Below, piece after piece: positions 46,614-55,194 of a stretch of 64,000 nt of DNA (its first letter is position 1; the number at the start of each line of letters is the position of its first letter). The DNA is taken from positions 1,369,064 through 1,433,063 of the forward strand of contig JALAHT010000001.1 of assembly GCA_025384855.1 (NCBI GenBank). The letters are read 5' to 3'. Origin of the DNA: Luteirhabdus salina (lineage in GTDB: Bacteria; Bacteroidota; Bacteroidia; Flavobacteriales; Flavobacteriaceae). The notes beneath the pieces were generated by a model. It had not been told where the DNA came from. It saw only the letters and a list, made by a program, of their open reading frames with translations, and ran no database searches. Both the position numbers and the translations under genes were made by a program.

Positions 46614-46995
46614 GACGTATCGAAACATATCATTAGGCTATACGATACTGGTAACAGTTCTTTTGCTCATGCCTGCGGGAGACATATTTTCCGAAGCCAT
46701 GAGTATCAAACTGCCAATACCTTCCGATAAGATTGCACATGCCTGTATACATTTTGGATTGGCCATTTTATGGTTAGTGTATATAAGAAAACGTTTCCCA
46801 GCGCAACAGCGTATTTTTCATCGGAACGTTACAATCGCTTCAATACTTTTTTATGGCATAATAATTGAAGCTATTCAGCATGTATTTGTGCCTACACGGC
46901 ACGCCGATGCATTTGACGTACTAGCAAATGTTATTGGGTTATTACTAGGAGTTCTGCTCTATAGTTTGATTCCGAAAAAAATAGTGAAGTCTTGA
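46579..46995 (+). CDS. VanZ-family membrane protein
   Basis: A 138-residue protein with four membrane helices (about 16-33, 48-66, 84-102, 113-130). The VanZ features [17 protein letters not shown] and the [25 protein letters not shown] region are present. VanZ homologues have no settled function outside teicoplanin resistance; a link to envelope or lipid metabolism is likely. The ATG at 46579 lies inside gcvH; a TTG at 46603 is a possible alternative, so the exact start is uncertain. Its place after sprA and gcvH is conserved among relatives. Confidence 0.85.
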   Translation: MMLPTKSSLALKTYRNISLGYTILVTVLLLMPAGDIFSEAMSIKLPIPSDKIAHACIHFGLAILWLVYIRKRFPAQQRIFHRNVTIASILFYGIIIEAIQHVFVPTRHADAFDVLANVIGLLLGVLLYSLIPKKIVKS

Positions 46996-47057
46996 CTTTC
47001 ATTTATTTTTAAGTACGCCATAAATTCTATATTTTAGCAACATTAAACCACAGCATT

Positions 47058-47783
47058 ATGAAACCGAAAAAGAACCCAAAGGCTGATCTCAATCGTAGAA
47101 GCACCTTGTTTTTCCAAATAGGAATGATTGTGATGCTATTTTTGGCATGGCAAGCTATCGAATGGAAAACCTACGATCGTGATGCTATTGATACAGGAAT
47201 GGTAGATGTAGGAGATGAGTTAGAAGAAGAAGTTCCGATTACACAACAATTGACGCCACCACCTCCACCACCGCCACCGCCACCAGCTCCAGAAGTTATC
47301 GAAGTTGTGGAAGATGAAGAAGAAGTTGAGGAAACGATAATTGAATCTACCGAGGCGAGTCAGGAAGAAGAAATCGTTGAAGTTGAGGAAATCGTTGAAG
47401 AAGAAGTGGAAGAGGTAATTGAAGATGTGCCTTTTGCAGTAATTGAAAATGTACCAGTGTATCCTGGTTGCGAAAACAAAGGAAGCAACGCTGAAAAGAA
47501 AAAATGTATGTCCGAAAAGGTAATGAAGTTCGTTCAAAAGAAGTTCGATACCGACTTGGCAAATGACCTTGGCTTGGAAGGGCGTCAGCGTATCTTTGTT
47601 CAATTTAAAATTAATAATAAAGGTAAGGTGGTTGATGTTCGCGCTAGAGCACCACACCCAAGATTAGAACGTGAAGCTGTAGATGTTGTTCAATCCTTAC
47701 CGAATATGACGCCTGGTAAGCAGCGTGGGAAGCCAGTTGGGGTGTTATACTCACTTCCGATACTTTTCCAAGTAGAAAACTAA
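47058..47783 (+). CDS. Energy transducer TonB family protein
   Basis: A 241-residue envelope protein that would pass proton-motive energy from ExbBD to outer-membrane receptors. One membrane helix (about 17-35), a run of ten prolines (about 67-76), a very acidic Glu/Val-rich spacer (about 80-125) and a TonB C-terminal domain (about 150-241, ending LPILFQVEN) are in the expected order. Just before that domain is VPVYPGCENK...KKKCMSEKVMKFVQ, a Cys-containing module also seen in the next two genes. ExbB and ExbD genes are not in the window. Confidence 0.92.
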   Translation: MKPKKNPKADLNRRSTLFFQIGMIVMLFLAWQAIEWKTYDRDAIDTGMVDVGDELEEEVPITQQLTPPPPPPPPPPAPEVIEVVEDEEEVEETIIESTEASQEEEIVEVEEIVEEEVEEVIEDVPFAVIENVPVYPGCENKGSNAEKKKCMSEKVMKFVQKKFDTDLANDLGLEGRQRIFVQFKINNKGKVVDVRARAPHPRLEREAVDVVQSLPNMTPGKQRGKPVGVLYSLPILFQVEN

Positions 47784-47806
47784 AAGTAATTTTACATTTA
47801 AAAAAG

Positions 47807-47836
47807 TACCGCTCCTTCTCGAGCGGTATTTTTTTT
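47807..47836 (+). terminator. Terminator after the first TonB gene
   Basis: TACCGCTC pairs with GAGCGGTA across CTTCTC, followed by eight T. It separates the two TonB-like genes into different transcripts. Confidence 0.85.
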
Positions 47837-47887
47837 GGCATAACGATTGCGATTAGATATTCATAATAACCAGTTAAATTATTCATT

Positions 47888-48667
47888 ATGAAAAATCTAG
47901 AGCAACACAAAAAGAGATTAAATAAGCGAATGCTTAAGCAGGGTGTTTCCCGAAAATGGAATTCTGCAATATTCTTTCAAGTCGGACTGATAATTGGGCT
48001 CCTAACCGTTTTCGTTGTGCTGGAAAGTACATTAGATGCTTCTCCCCAAAAGATAGCGAAAGAAGATGAGTTTTTTCTACCCGAAGTAACCATTCATAGG
48101 TATACATTAGAAAAAATTAAACCAGAAGTTCCCATAAAGAAAACGCAGCCCAAAAAGGAGGTTCAACCAAAACAGCCAGAACCAACCTCTAAACCACCTG
48201 TTGCTGCTAGGAATGATGCGGATATAAAGGAAACGGAAATAAGCACTACCGAGTTAACGCCTGAAGCACCTGCGGCGCAACCTGCTACAACAACAGAGCC
48301 CTCAAAGAGCTACAACACAATCTCAGTAGAGCAAGCTCCAATATTTCCAGGATGCGAGCGACAAGAAACGAAGCAAGAGCGAATCGATTGCTTTTCCGAT
48401 AAAATTAGTCGGTTTGTACAAAGAAAGTTCAATACTAACAAGTTTTTGGGGCTTTATGAATCGGGTTCGGTCCAACAAATTTTCGTTCAATTTACCGTTG
48501 CCACGTCCGGAGAGGCTACAGATATTAAAGTACGCGCAGTCGATAACGCCCTAGAAGCTGAAGCTAAGAGGGTCGTATCGCAATTACCTAAAATCATTCC
48601 AGGTAAAATGGGTTCTACAGCAGTGCCCGTAACCTACGCCTTCCCAATTCAATTCATGATGGAATAG
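47888..48667 (+). CDS. TonB-like protein, second copy
   Basis: A 259-residue protein with a basic N-terminus, one membrane helix (about 30-47), a Lys/Pro/Thr-rich spacer (about 75-140, KKTQPKKEVQPKQPEP) and a TonB-type C-terminal domain (about 165-259, ending PVTYAFPIQFMME). It repeats the APIFPGCERQ...IDCFSDKISRFVQRKF module of the first copy, but its spacer is basic instead of acidic and it lacks the polyproline run. It is flanked by terminators and so is probably transcribed alone. A paralogue of the neighbouring TonB by tandem duplication is likely. Confidence 0.88.
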   Translation: MKNLEQHKKRLNKRMLKQGVSRKWNSAIFFQVGLIIGLLTVFVVLESTLDASPQKIAKEDEFFLPEVTIHRYTLEKIKPEVPIKKTQPKKEVQPKQPEPTSKPPVAARNDADIKETEISTTELTPEAPAAQPATTTEPSKSYNTISVEQAPIFPGCERQETKQERIDCFSDKISRFVQRKFNTNKFLGLYESGSVQQIFVQFTVATSGEATDIKVRAVDNALEAEAKRVVSQLPKIIPGKMGSTAVPVTYAFPIQFMME

Positions 48668-48693
48668 TTTTTCAACTTGAAAAGATCTTTCTA

Positions 48694-48719
48694 GCCCTTC
48701 TGTAGCGGAAGGGCATTTT
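48694..48719 (+). terminator. Terminator after the second TonB-like gene
   Basis: GCCCTTC pairs with GAAGGGC across a 7-base loop, followed by ATTTTTA. Confidence 0.7.
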
Positions 48720-48772
48720 TATGTTCTAAGGTGCCACTAGAAAATTGTATCTTTCACCCAAAATCGAAACGA

Positions 48773-50872
48773 GTGAAAGTAATTGTCCCATTCTTACTTT
48801 TCTTTCTTACCCTTTCCATGGTAGCGCAGACTGTTACTACTGATCTAGAAAAGTATCCCGTTTTTCCAGCTTGTGAAGCTGTGTCGGCAGCAACACTACC
48901 TAATTGTTTTGATACCGAAGTCCAGCAGTTTATTATTAATAACTTCGAGTTACCGGAAGTTGTCCTAAATGAAGAATATAAAGGAACGCTAAGTGTTCTT
49001 TTCGAGGTGAATAAAGAGGGCAGTTTTCAGGTAATCTATGTCGATGCTATTTATGATGAACTGAAAACAGAAGTTAGGAATGTTTTCGATAAGTTTCCTG
49101 CTATCCAACCGCCTACCTATAATGGCGAGCCAAGCTATATGCAATTTACTATTACGCTTCCGATACCTTTATCGACCGATTCCTTTAGGATTTCAGAAAA
49201 TGGCAATGAATTGGCTGAGGATACAGATGAGCGCATTCAACAGTTAAAGAATGAATATGACGCAATTGAAAAGCTTCCATATGAAAATGAAGAATACCAA
49301 AGTCATATCAACATTCCGCTTTCGCACCATCAATACAGTTTGTTCGATTTTTCCTTAAACCGAATAGGGCAAAACAATCATACCTCCATGAAGCCTTTCA
49401 CTTATCAGAACGTTGATAAATACTATGATTTCGAAGGAAATTATGAAGCGCTGGTGAAGGATAAGGAAACTTGGTTGGGTAGGAAATGGTGGAACGAACA
49501 TATGGTAGCTTATAAGGGAAAGGATTTTTGGTTCACCCTTGACCCAGGCGTCGATCTTCAGGTAGGAAAGGATTTTGATGCCGATATCGATACGTATAAT
49601 AATACGCGATTGGTGTACACGCAAGGTGGCTTGGGCAAAAACTTTAATTTCTTTGCCGTGGTTTATGAAAGTCAGGGAAGGTTTGCCGACTACTTCAACC
49701 GTTATGCAGAGTCCATTCGTCCCGATGGCGGCAATCCAGCGATTATCCCGGGAAGAGGGATTGCGAAGGCATTCAAAAAAGATTCTTATGATTATCCCCT
49801 AGCTACCGGACATATTTCCTATTCACCTTCAGAATGGTTCAACTTTCAACTCGGGCATGGGAAATTATTTATCGGAGATGGATACCGTTCCTTGCTGCTT
49901 AGTGATAATGCAAGTCCCTACCCTTTCTTCAAAATAAACACCAACTTTTGGAAAATTCAGTATACCAATATTTGGATGTCGTTGCGCGATGTGCGGTCGG
50001 CTGTTACCGAAGATGGTTCTTTTCGAACCAAATATATGGCGAAACACTATTTAAGCTATAATGTTACCAAGCGTTTGAATCTCGGCTTTTTTGAATCGGT
50101 TATTTGGGAAAATGATAACGACCGTGGGTTCGATTTCAACTACATCAATCCCGTCATTTTTTATCGTGCTATCGAATTTTCAACTGGATCAAGAGGTGGA
50201 AATGCCTTAATCGGACTATCGGCAAAATACAAGTTTACAGATCGCTTTAATATGTATGCGCAATTGATGATAGATGAATTTTCCTCTGGAGACATTTTAG
50301 GAGGCGAAGGCAGTTATAAAAATAAGCAGGCCTATCAACTAGGAGCCAAATATTACGATGCTTTTGGGTTGAAAAATCTTTTTCTGCAAGCAGAATATAA
50401 TCGCGTTCGTCCGTATACGTATTCGCACAACTCCATTGCGCTAAACTATGGTCATAATAACCAGCCGATGGCACATACGCTTGGCGCTAACTTTTCTGAG
50501 TTTATTGCTATTGCGCGATATCAAAAAGATAGATGGTTTGGCGATGCCAAAGTTATTTTTGCGACACGTGGTTTGGATTTCGACACCCCTGAAGATTCCT
50601 TTTTCTATGGAGGGGATGTGTATGGAACAGAGGATAATCGTCCCTCCGATTTAGGTAATGACTTAGGACAGGGGAATGCAACCGATTTTTTCCACACGGA
50701 ATTACAAGGTGGCTACCTTATCAATCCGGCTACAAACTTGAAAGTATATGCGAGTGTTATTTATAGAAGTTTCACCCCCGAAGTTGATACCGACACTACG
50801 TTTGAAAACAATACCACATGGTTGAATTTCGGGATCCGAACCGATTTGTTTAATTGGTATTATGATTTTTAG
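48773..50872 (+). CDS. remB: Gliding motility protein RemB-like, with TonB C-domain-like N-terminus
   Basis: A 699-residue exported protein. The start is taken as the GTG at 48773 because it begins the signal peptide (KVIVPFLLFFLTLSMVAQ); an upstream GTG at 48731 adds 14 residues. Residues 20-140 resemble a TonB C-terminal domain and carry the same module as the two genes before it (YPVFPACEAV...LPNCFDTEVQQFI). After a linker, about residues 220-699 form an aromatic-rich beta-barrel (GKLFIGDGYRSLLLSDNA, FDFNYINPVIFYRAIE) that matches the motility-associated RemB of Flavobacterium johnsoniae. The barrel should lie in the outer membrane. Gene symbol by family resemblance and proximity to sprA. 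Confidence 0.75.
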   Translation: MKVIVPFLLFFLTLSMVAQTVTTDLEKYPVFPACEAVSAATLPNCFDTEVQQFIINNFELPEVVLNEEYKGTLSVLFEVNKEGSFQVIYVDAIYDELKTEVRNVFDKFPAIQPPTYNGEPSYMQFTITLPIPLSTDSFRISENGNELAEDTDERIQQLKNEYDAIEKLPYENEEYQSHINIPLSHHQYSLFDFSLNRIGQNNHTSMKPFTYQNVDKYYDFEGNYEALVKDKETWLGRKWWNEHMVAYKGKDFWFTLDPGVDLQVGKDFDADIDTYNNTRLVYTQGGLGKNFNFFAVVYESQGRFADYFNRYAESIRPDGGNPAIIPGRGIAKAFKKDSYDYPLATGHISYSPSEWFNFQLGHGKLFIGDGYRSLLLSDNASPYPFFKINTNFWKIQYTNIWMSLRDVRSAVTEDGSFRTKYMAKHYLSYNVTKRLNLGFFESVIWENDNDRGFDFNYINPVIFYRAIEFSTGSRGGNALIGLSAKYKFTDRFNMYAQLMIDEFSSGDILGGEGSYKNKQAYQLGAKYYDAFGLKNLFLQAEYNRVRPYTYSHNSIALNYGHNNQPMAHTLGANFSEFIAIARYQKDRWFGDAKVIFATRGLDFDTPEDSFFYGGDVYGTEDNRPSDLGNDLGQGNATDFFHTELQGGYLINPATNLKVYASVIYRSFTPEVDTDTTFENNTTWLNFGIRTDLFNWYYDF

Positions 50873-50875
50873 TAG

Positions 50876-50994
50876 TGAACCGTGAACCGTGATAGGTAAG
50901 CTATAATTAATAGTCTTAGAGTCTTTGCAACTTCGCGGCTCTGAATGAATACATTCCTTTTAATTCATAATTCATAATTCATAATTCATAATTC
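50876..50994 (+). repeat. Heptanucleotide tandem repeats TGAACCG and AATTCAT
   Basis: Two TGAACCG units plus a partial third (50876-50892) lie just after the remB stop. Four AATTCAT units plus a partial fifth follow at 50962-50994, then two TTCTGAATT copies up to 51014. The 149-base gap contains nothing else recognisable; a terminator is not evident. Confidence 0.85.
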
Positions 50995-51021
50995 TGAATT
51001 CTTCATTCTGAATTACCCACA

Positions 51022-51993
51022 TTATCCTCCATTCTTCTCATTGGCCTCCTGCTGCTTTTTAAATTTTTTCTGAAGCCGTTCTTCCATCGTACCCGTTTCT
51101 ACTGGACCCTCCATCCGAACCACTTCATTATAAATAGTTGTAATGATTTTGTCGGCCGTAACATATCCTTTTCCGAAATTTTTTGCTTCATATTCAGCTG
51201 TAATGTCTTTCATCTGAATAATATCCTTTAATTCTCTTCCCCTTTTGTACTGATAGGTCACCTGTTTCCATAGGTAGGTAAGCATTCCGATAGTTTCGTC
51301 AACGTCATCAATTGTTGCTAGAGGACCGTGGCCTGGAATAATTTTGGTGTCTTTATTGGCTAGCATTTTCAATTGTTGAAGTCCGTCCAAATAACCCTGC
51401 AACGTTCCGCCAGATTCCAAATCGATATAGGGGTATTTTCCATTGAAGAAGGTGTCGCCGGTATGAATCACATTGCTTTCAGGAAAGTAAATCGCTACAT
51501 CACCATCGGTATGGGCACTTTCAATATGGAAAGCGTGAATAGGCTCACCGTTATAATGAATTTTAAGTTCTTCGTCGAAGGTGACTACTGGTAGGTGGTC
51601 TTCGTCAAAAAGCTTATCGTCTTTACCCACAATGGAAAGCAAGCGCTCACGAACCTTTTCATGCGAGAAAATGATGGCGCCTTCCTTTGCGAAATTCATG
51701 TTTCCACCGGTATGGTCACCATGATGATGGGTATTGATTAAAAACTTAATAGGCTTTTTACTTAGTCGCTCGATATCCTCCATAATTGCCTCCGATGCCT
51801 CTGCATATTGATCATCGATCATTAAGACACCGTCATTTCCTATTTGCACGCCTATGTTACCTCCTTTGCCTTCAATCATGTAGATAGAGTTGGTTACTTG
51901 AATTACCTTGGTATTGGTTTCTTTACCGGTATCATTTTGACCGATTAGAAGGATTGAAAAGAATAGAAAAAAGCTTACTATATAAAATTTCAT
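51022..51993 (-). CDS. Secreted metallo-beta-lactamase-fold hydrolase
   Basis: A 323-residue protein whose start is taken at 51993, where MKFYIVSFFLFFSILLIGQ forms the signal peptide; the longer ORF adds a basic stretch. The MBL zinc motif NTHHHGDHTGG (HxHxDH) is intact, followed by the further ligands in ESAHTDGD, HTGDTFFNGKYP and IPGHGPLA. The substrate could be a beta-lactam, quinone or other ester/thioester; sequence alone does not decide, and it is not the classical B1 enzyme. Last 80 residues are helical and charged. Transcribed alone, convergent with remB. Confidence 0.85.
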   Translation of the reverse strand: MKFYIVSFFLFFSILLIGQNDTGKETNTKVIQVTNSIYMIEGKGGNIGVQIGNDGVLMIDDQYAEASEAIMEDIERLSKKPIKFLINTHHHGDHTGGNMNFAKEGAIIFSHEKVRERLLSIVGKDDKLFDEDHLPVVTFDEELKIHYNGEPIHAFHIESAHTDGDVAIYFPESNVIHTGDTFFNGKYPYIDLESGGTLQGYLDGLQQLKMLANKDTKIIPGHGPLATIDDVDETIGMLTYLWKQVTYQYKRGRELKDIIQMKDITAEYEAKNFGKGYVTADKIITTIYNEVVRMEGPVETGTMEERLQKKFKKQQEANEKNGG

Positions 51994-52065
51994 CTGTCTG
52001 GTTTTTGAAGGACGGAAAATACTAAAAAACTTAGACATTAAAGTGGAAAGTAGTCTACTAATTTA

Positions 52066-52096
52066 TTGTGGAAAATGACGAGTTCCACTATCTTTG
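52066..52096 (+). promoter_or_regulatory. Promoter of cyoE and the oxidase accessory cluster
   Basis: TTG (52066-52068) and TATCTTTG (52089-52096) are separated by 20 bases. The start of transcription is predicted near 52102, 45 bases before the cyoE ATG. Confidence 0.7.
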
Positions 52097-52146
52097 CACC
52101 CTGAAACTTCAAGGCTTACAAGCGCCTTTCGAAGCGTTAAAACAGC

Positions 52147-53046
52147 ATGAGCTTGGCCGTAACTCAAACACAATCCATTCCCGTTGCTATCATCAGCAAT
52201 TTTAAGGAGATCACAAAATTCCGATTATCGGTAAGTGTCGTCTTTTCTTCCATAGCTGGTTACTTGCTTGGTGCTACTTCAATAGATTACGTTATATTGT
52301 TGCTCCTTTGTGTTGGAGGCTATTGTATGGTTGGGGCGTCAAACGTGTACAATCAGATAATCGAACGCGATTTGGACGCCAAAATGGAGCGTACTAAAAA
52401 TAGACCCTTGCCAGCAAACCGAATGTCGGTCACCGCAGCATTTGTCTTAGCAAGTATTCTAACGTTGGCCGGAATCGCATTGTTATATGCCATCAATCCA
52501 ACCACGGCTATGTTCGGAGCCTTATCCATATTTTTATATGTGGCACTCTATACACCGCTGAAAACCCGAACACCGCTTTCGGTATTTGTGGGAGCATTTC
52601 CTGGGGCCATTCCATTTATGTTGGGCTGGGTGGCTGCTACCGATAATTTTGGAATAGAGCCAGGCACACTTTTTATGATTCAGTTCTTTTGGCAATTCCC
52701 ACATTTTTGGGCAATTGGTTGGTTTCTATATGAAGACTATCAAAAAGGGGGGTTTTATATGTTGCCGACGGGAAAACGCGATAAAGGGACGGCCATTCAG
52801 GTAGTGCTTTATTCTATTTGGACCGTTCTAACATCACTCATACCTGCGTTTGGGGTAACAGGAAGGTTGTATATTACTCCAATAAGTGCCATAATTATTG
52901 GAATATTAGGAGTAGGGTTGTTGTATTATGCTATCCGACTTTATAAACTAAAAACAGCGATTGCCGCTCGTCAATTAATGCTAGCGAGCGTCAGTTATAT
53001 CACCTTGCTACAAATTATTTATGTAGCCGATAAATTCATTCGATAA
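52147..53046 (+). CDS. cyoE: Haem O synthase (protohaem IX farnesyltransferase)
   Basis: A 299-residue inner-membrane enzyme of the UbiA family that farnesylates haem B to haem O, the precursor of haem A for the oxidase. About eight helices are visible. The first prenyl-binding motif is NVYNQIIERDLDAKMERTKN (about residues 65-84), with the Asp residues in place, and the second region is YEDYQKGGFYMLPTGKRDKG. It is the first gene of a second oxidase cluster and abuts the next gene: its stop ends at 53046 and the next ATG is at 53047. Confidence 0.96.
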   Translation: MSLAVTQTQSIPVAIISNFKEITKFRLSVSVVFSSIAGYLLGATSIDYVILLLLCVGGYCMVGASNVYNQIIERDLDAKMERTKNRPLPANRMSVTAAFVLASILTLAGIALLYAINPTTAMFGALSIFLYVALYTPLKTRTPLSVFVGAFPGAIPFMLGWVAATDNFGIEPGTLFMIQFFWQFPHFWAIGWFLYEDYQKGGFYMLPTGKRDKGTAIQVVLYSIWTVLTSLIPAFGVTGRLYITPISAIIIGILGVGLLYYAIRLYKLKTAIAARQLMLASVSYITLLQIIYVADKFIR

Positions 53047-53628
53047 ATGGACTATACACAAGGAACCGAGGAAAGAAAGCAGCAACGCGCTAAAAAAATG
53101 ATGCTTTGGTTCGGGATTATCAGTTTAGGGATGAGCTTTGCCGGATTAACGAGTGCTTACGTAGTAAGCAAGGAACGTCCCGATTGGCTTACCGACTTCG
53201 AAATTCCCCAAGCCTTCTATATTAGTTTGGCCGTAATCATATTGAGTAGTGCTACCATGCATTGGGCGAAAAAATCAATTCAGGTTGAAAAAAATAGCAT
53301 GGGAATGATAGCTTTGGTCTCGACATTTGTATTGGGATGTGCATTCGTTTGGCTACAATTCACCGGATTCTCAGAAATCATCGCAAACGGATATTATTTT
53401 ACCGGAAGTGAAAGTACCATAACCACATCCTTTATCTATTTAGTAGTCTTGCTCCATATAGCACACATTGCGGCAGGGCTGATAAGCCTATTGGTCGTAA
53501 TTTATAATCATTATAAACTGAAATATATTAATGGGAAAACCCTTGGGGTTGAACTAGCCGCTACTTTCTGGCATTTCGTGGATGTTCTATGGGTTTACCT
53601 GTTTTTGTTTTTCTATTTCTATAGATAA
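53047..53628 (+). CDS. Cytochrome c oxidase subunit III, first copy
   Basis: A 193-residue membrane protein with about five helices. It is shorter than the classical subunit III because the two N-terminal helices are missing, as usual in Bacteroidota. The family end TFWHFVDVLWVYLFLFFYFYR is clear. It helps stabilise subunit I and has a role in proton uptake. It directly follows cyoE, and a second subunit III gene follows 46 bases later; the two differ strongly in length and internal loops, so they are unlikely to be a recent duplication. Confidence 0.9.
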   Translation: MDYTQGTEERKQQRAKKMMLWFGIISLGMSFAGLTSAYVVSKERPDWLTDFEIPQAFYISLAVIILSSATMHWAKKSIQVEKNSMGMIALVSTFVLGCAFVWLQFTGFSEIIANGYYFTGSESTITTSFIYLVVLLHIAHIAAGLISLLVVIYNHYKLKYINGKTLGVELAATFWHFVDVLWVYLFLFFYFYR

Positions 53629-53638
53629 AAATTAATTG

Positions 53639-53646
53639 TATTTTTG
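53639..53646 (+). promoter_or_regulatory. -7 element before the second subunit III gene
   Basis: TATTTTTG, 28 bases before the ATG at 53675; the -33 match is weak. It may provide internal transcription within the cluster. Confidence 0.4.
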
Positions 53647-53674
53647 AACCCTATTTAAAAAACCAAACTTTTTT

Positions 53675-54655
53675 ATGGAAGCTACTGTTGTAAAAACAGG
53701 TACCGAAGGCAAAACTTGGGGTGGTGGAAACCGTCCGCTTCGGGCAAGTTATGGGAAATTGATGATGTGGTTTTTCATCGTTTCCGATGCCCTGACATTC
53801 TCAGGATTTTTGGCCTCGTACGGATTCTCAAGGTTTAAGTTTATCGATGCTTGGCCAATCGCCGATGAGGTATTTACCCACTTCCCGTTCTTACACGGAG
53901 TAGAGGCACCGATGTACTATGTAGCCTTGATGACCTTTATCTTGATCTTTTCTTCGGTTACCATGGTACTTGCCGTGGATGCGGGCCATAAAATGCAAAA
54001 AAATAAAGTTATCCTTTATATGTTCCTAACCATATTAGGTGGTATTGCCTTCGTAGGCTCACAGGCTTGGGAATGGGCAACATTTATAAAAGGTGATTAT
54101 GGAGCAGTAGAGACCAAAGGAGGTCGCATTCTTCAGTTTTTAAATACGGAAGGCGAACGTGTTGCTATTGCCGACTTCGCAACCAATATTCCAGGAGCGC
54201 GCGAAACACATGCGGAAAGCAATGGGGTTTGGTACCAACAGGAGGCAACCCAAACTACTTTTACTTTTGAAGAAGTAAAGGCTGGGTTCTTGGCAAATGA
54301 CGATATCTTAATAAGAACGCAATATTTAAATGAAGCGGGCGAGCCTACAGTACTCTCTCGTGAGGAATCGATTAATAAGCTGACTAACGATGGTGCTTTG
54401 GTGGTCGAAGGCGCAAATCTTCGTCACAATGAATATGGGCATCCGTTATTTGCAGATTTCTTTTTCTTTATTACTGGATTCCACGGTTTCCATGTTTTTT
54501 CTGGGGTTATCATAAATATTATCATATTTTTCAACGTGATATTGGGAACTTATGAGCGCCGTGGAAGCTACGAAATGGTTGAAAAGGTCGGATTGTACTG
54601 GCACTTTGTAGACTTGGTATGGGTATTCGTATTTACCTTCTTCTATCTTGTATAA
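53675..54655 (+). CDS. Cytochrome c oxidase subunit III, second copy
   Basis: A 326-residue subunit III with about six helices. Between helices (about residues 145-245) there is a hydrophilic insert of about 100 residues (KGDYGAVETKGGRILQF to LVVEGANLRHNEYGHPLF) that would be outside the membrane and is larger than in standard subunit III. The end WHFVDLVWVFVFTFFYLV is typical. It probably belongs to the same aa3-type oxidase as coxA and coxB; whether both subunit III copies are in one complex or are alternatives is not known from sequence. Confidence 0.9.
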   Translation: MEATVVKTGTEGKTWGGGNRPLRASYGKLMMWFFIVSDALTFSGFLASYGFSRFKFIDAWPIADEVFTHFPFLHGVEAPMYYVALMTFILIFSSVTMVLAVDAGHKMQKNKVILYMFLTILGGIAFVGSQAWEWATFIKGDYGAVETKGGRILQFLNTEGERVAIADFATNIPGARETHAESNGVWYQQEATQTTFTFEEVKAGFLANDDILIRTQYLNEAGEPTVLSREESINKLTNDGALVVEGANLRHNEYGHPLFADFFFFITGFHGFHVFSGVIINIIIFFNVILGTYERRGSYEMVEKVGLYWHFVDLVWVFVFTFFYLV

Positions 54656-54682
54656 ACGTATTATTGCTGAAATAAAGAAATA

Positions 54683-55066
54683 ATGGCACACGAACACAAA
54701 TTAGCGATTTTCAGAGGCTCCCTTAAGTTCAAATCGAACGTTCAAAAAATTTGGGGCGTATTCATCCTGCTTTCGATAGTTACTATTGTTGAGGTTGCGT
54801 TGGGTATTGTAAAGCCTGAATTCCTTACCGATACTAAGTTTCTAGCAATGAAATTGCTAAACTGGATCTTCATCATCCTTACCTTGGTGAAGGCGTATTA
54901 TATTACGTGGGATTTCATGCACATGAGAGATGAAAAGTCTTCTTTGAGGAGATCGGTTATCTGGACGGCAGTATTTCTAATCTGTTATTTGGTTTTAATC
55001 CTGCTTATTGAAGGGGATTATATCTACGAAGTATATAGAAGTAACTATATTAAGTTCAACTTCTAA
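54683..55066 (+). CDS. Cytochrome c oxidase subunit IV family protein
   Basis: A 127-residue membrane protein with three helices (about 22-42, 52-72 and 85-108) separated by a loop with FMHMRDEKSS. It corresponds to the bacterial oxidase subunit IV/CtaF group, which aids assembly of the CuB centre. It follows the second subunit III gene by 27 bases. Start: ATG at 54683 (MAHEHKLAIFRGS). Length and context are normal. A strong terminator follows, so the first part of the cluster ends here. Confidence 0.88.
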   Translation: MAHEHKLAIFRGSLKFKSNVQKIWGVFILLSIVTIVEVALGIVKPEFLTDTKFLAMKLLNWIFIILTLVKAYYITWDFMHMRDEKSSLRRSVIWTAVFLICYLVLILLIEGDYIYEVYRSNYIKFNF

Positions 55067-55086
55067 AATTCTAATATGATTATTGA

Positions 55087-55118
55087 AAAGCCCAGCATTT
55101 ATTGCTGGGCTTTTTTGT
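55087..55118 (+). terminator. Terminator after subunit IV
   Basis: AAAGCCCAGCA pairs with TGCTGGGCTTT across TTTAT or similar, followed by a T run. Confidence 0.9.
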
Positions 55119-55142
55119 TTCACTAAATATTTATTTAAAATC

Positions 55143-55173
55143 TTGTCCACCAAACGCCCAGCCTGTATTTTTG
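55143..55173 (+). promoter_or_regulatory. Promoter of the SCO gene group
   Basis: TTG (55143-55145) and TATTTTTG (55166-55173) are 20 bases apart. Predicted start near 55180 leaves a 15-base leader before the ATG at 55195 and rules out the longer ORF start at 55102. Confidence 0.7.
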
Positions 55174-55194
55174 CATCAGATTTTCTTTCTTGCT

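Noticed and set aside
47220-47657. 145-residue ORF antisense to the first TonB gene
   Set aside because: It is the Trp/Arg-rich shadow of polyproline and Glu-rich codons.
51022-51993. Antibiotic resistance by a beta-lactamase
   Set aside because: The fold and zinc motif fit many hydrolases; nothing points to beta-lactams specifically.
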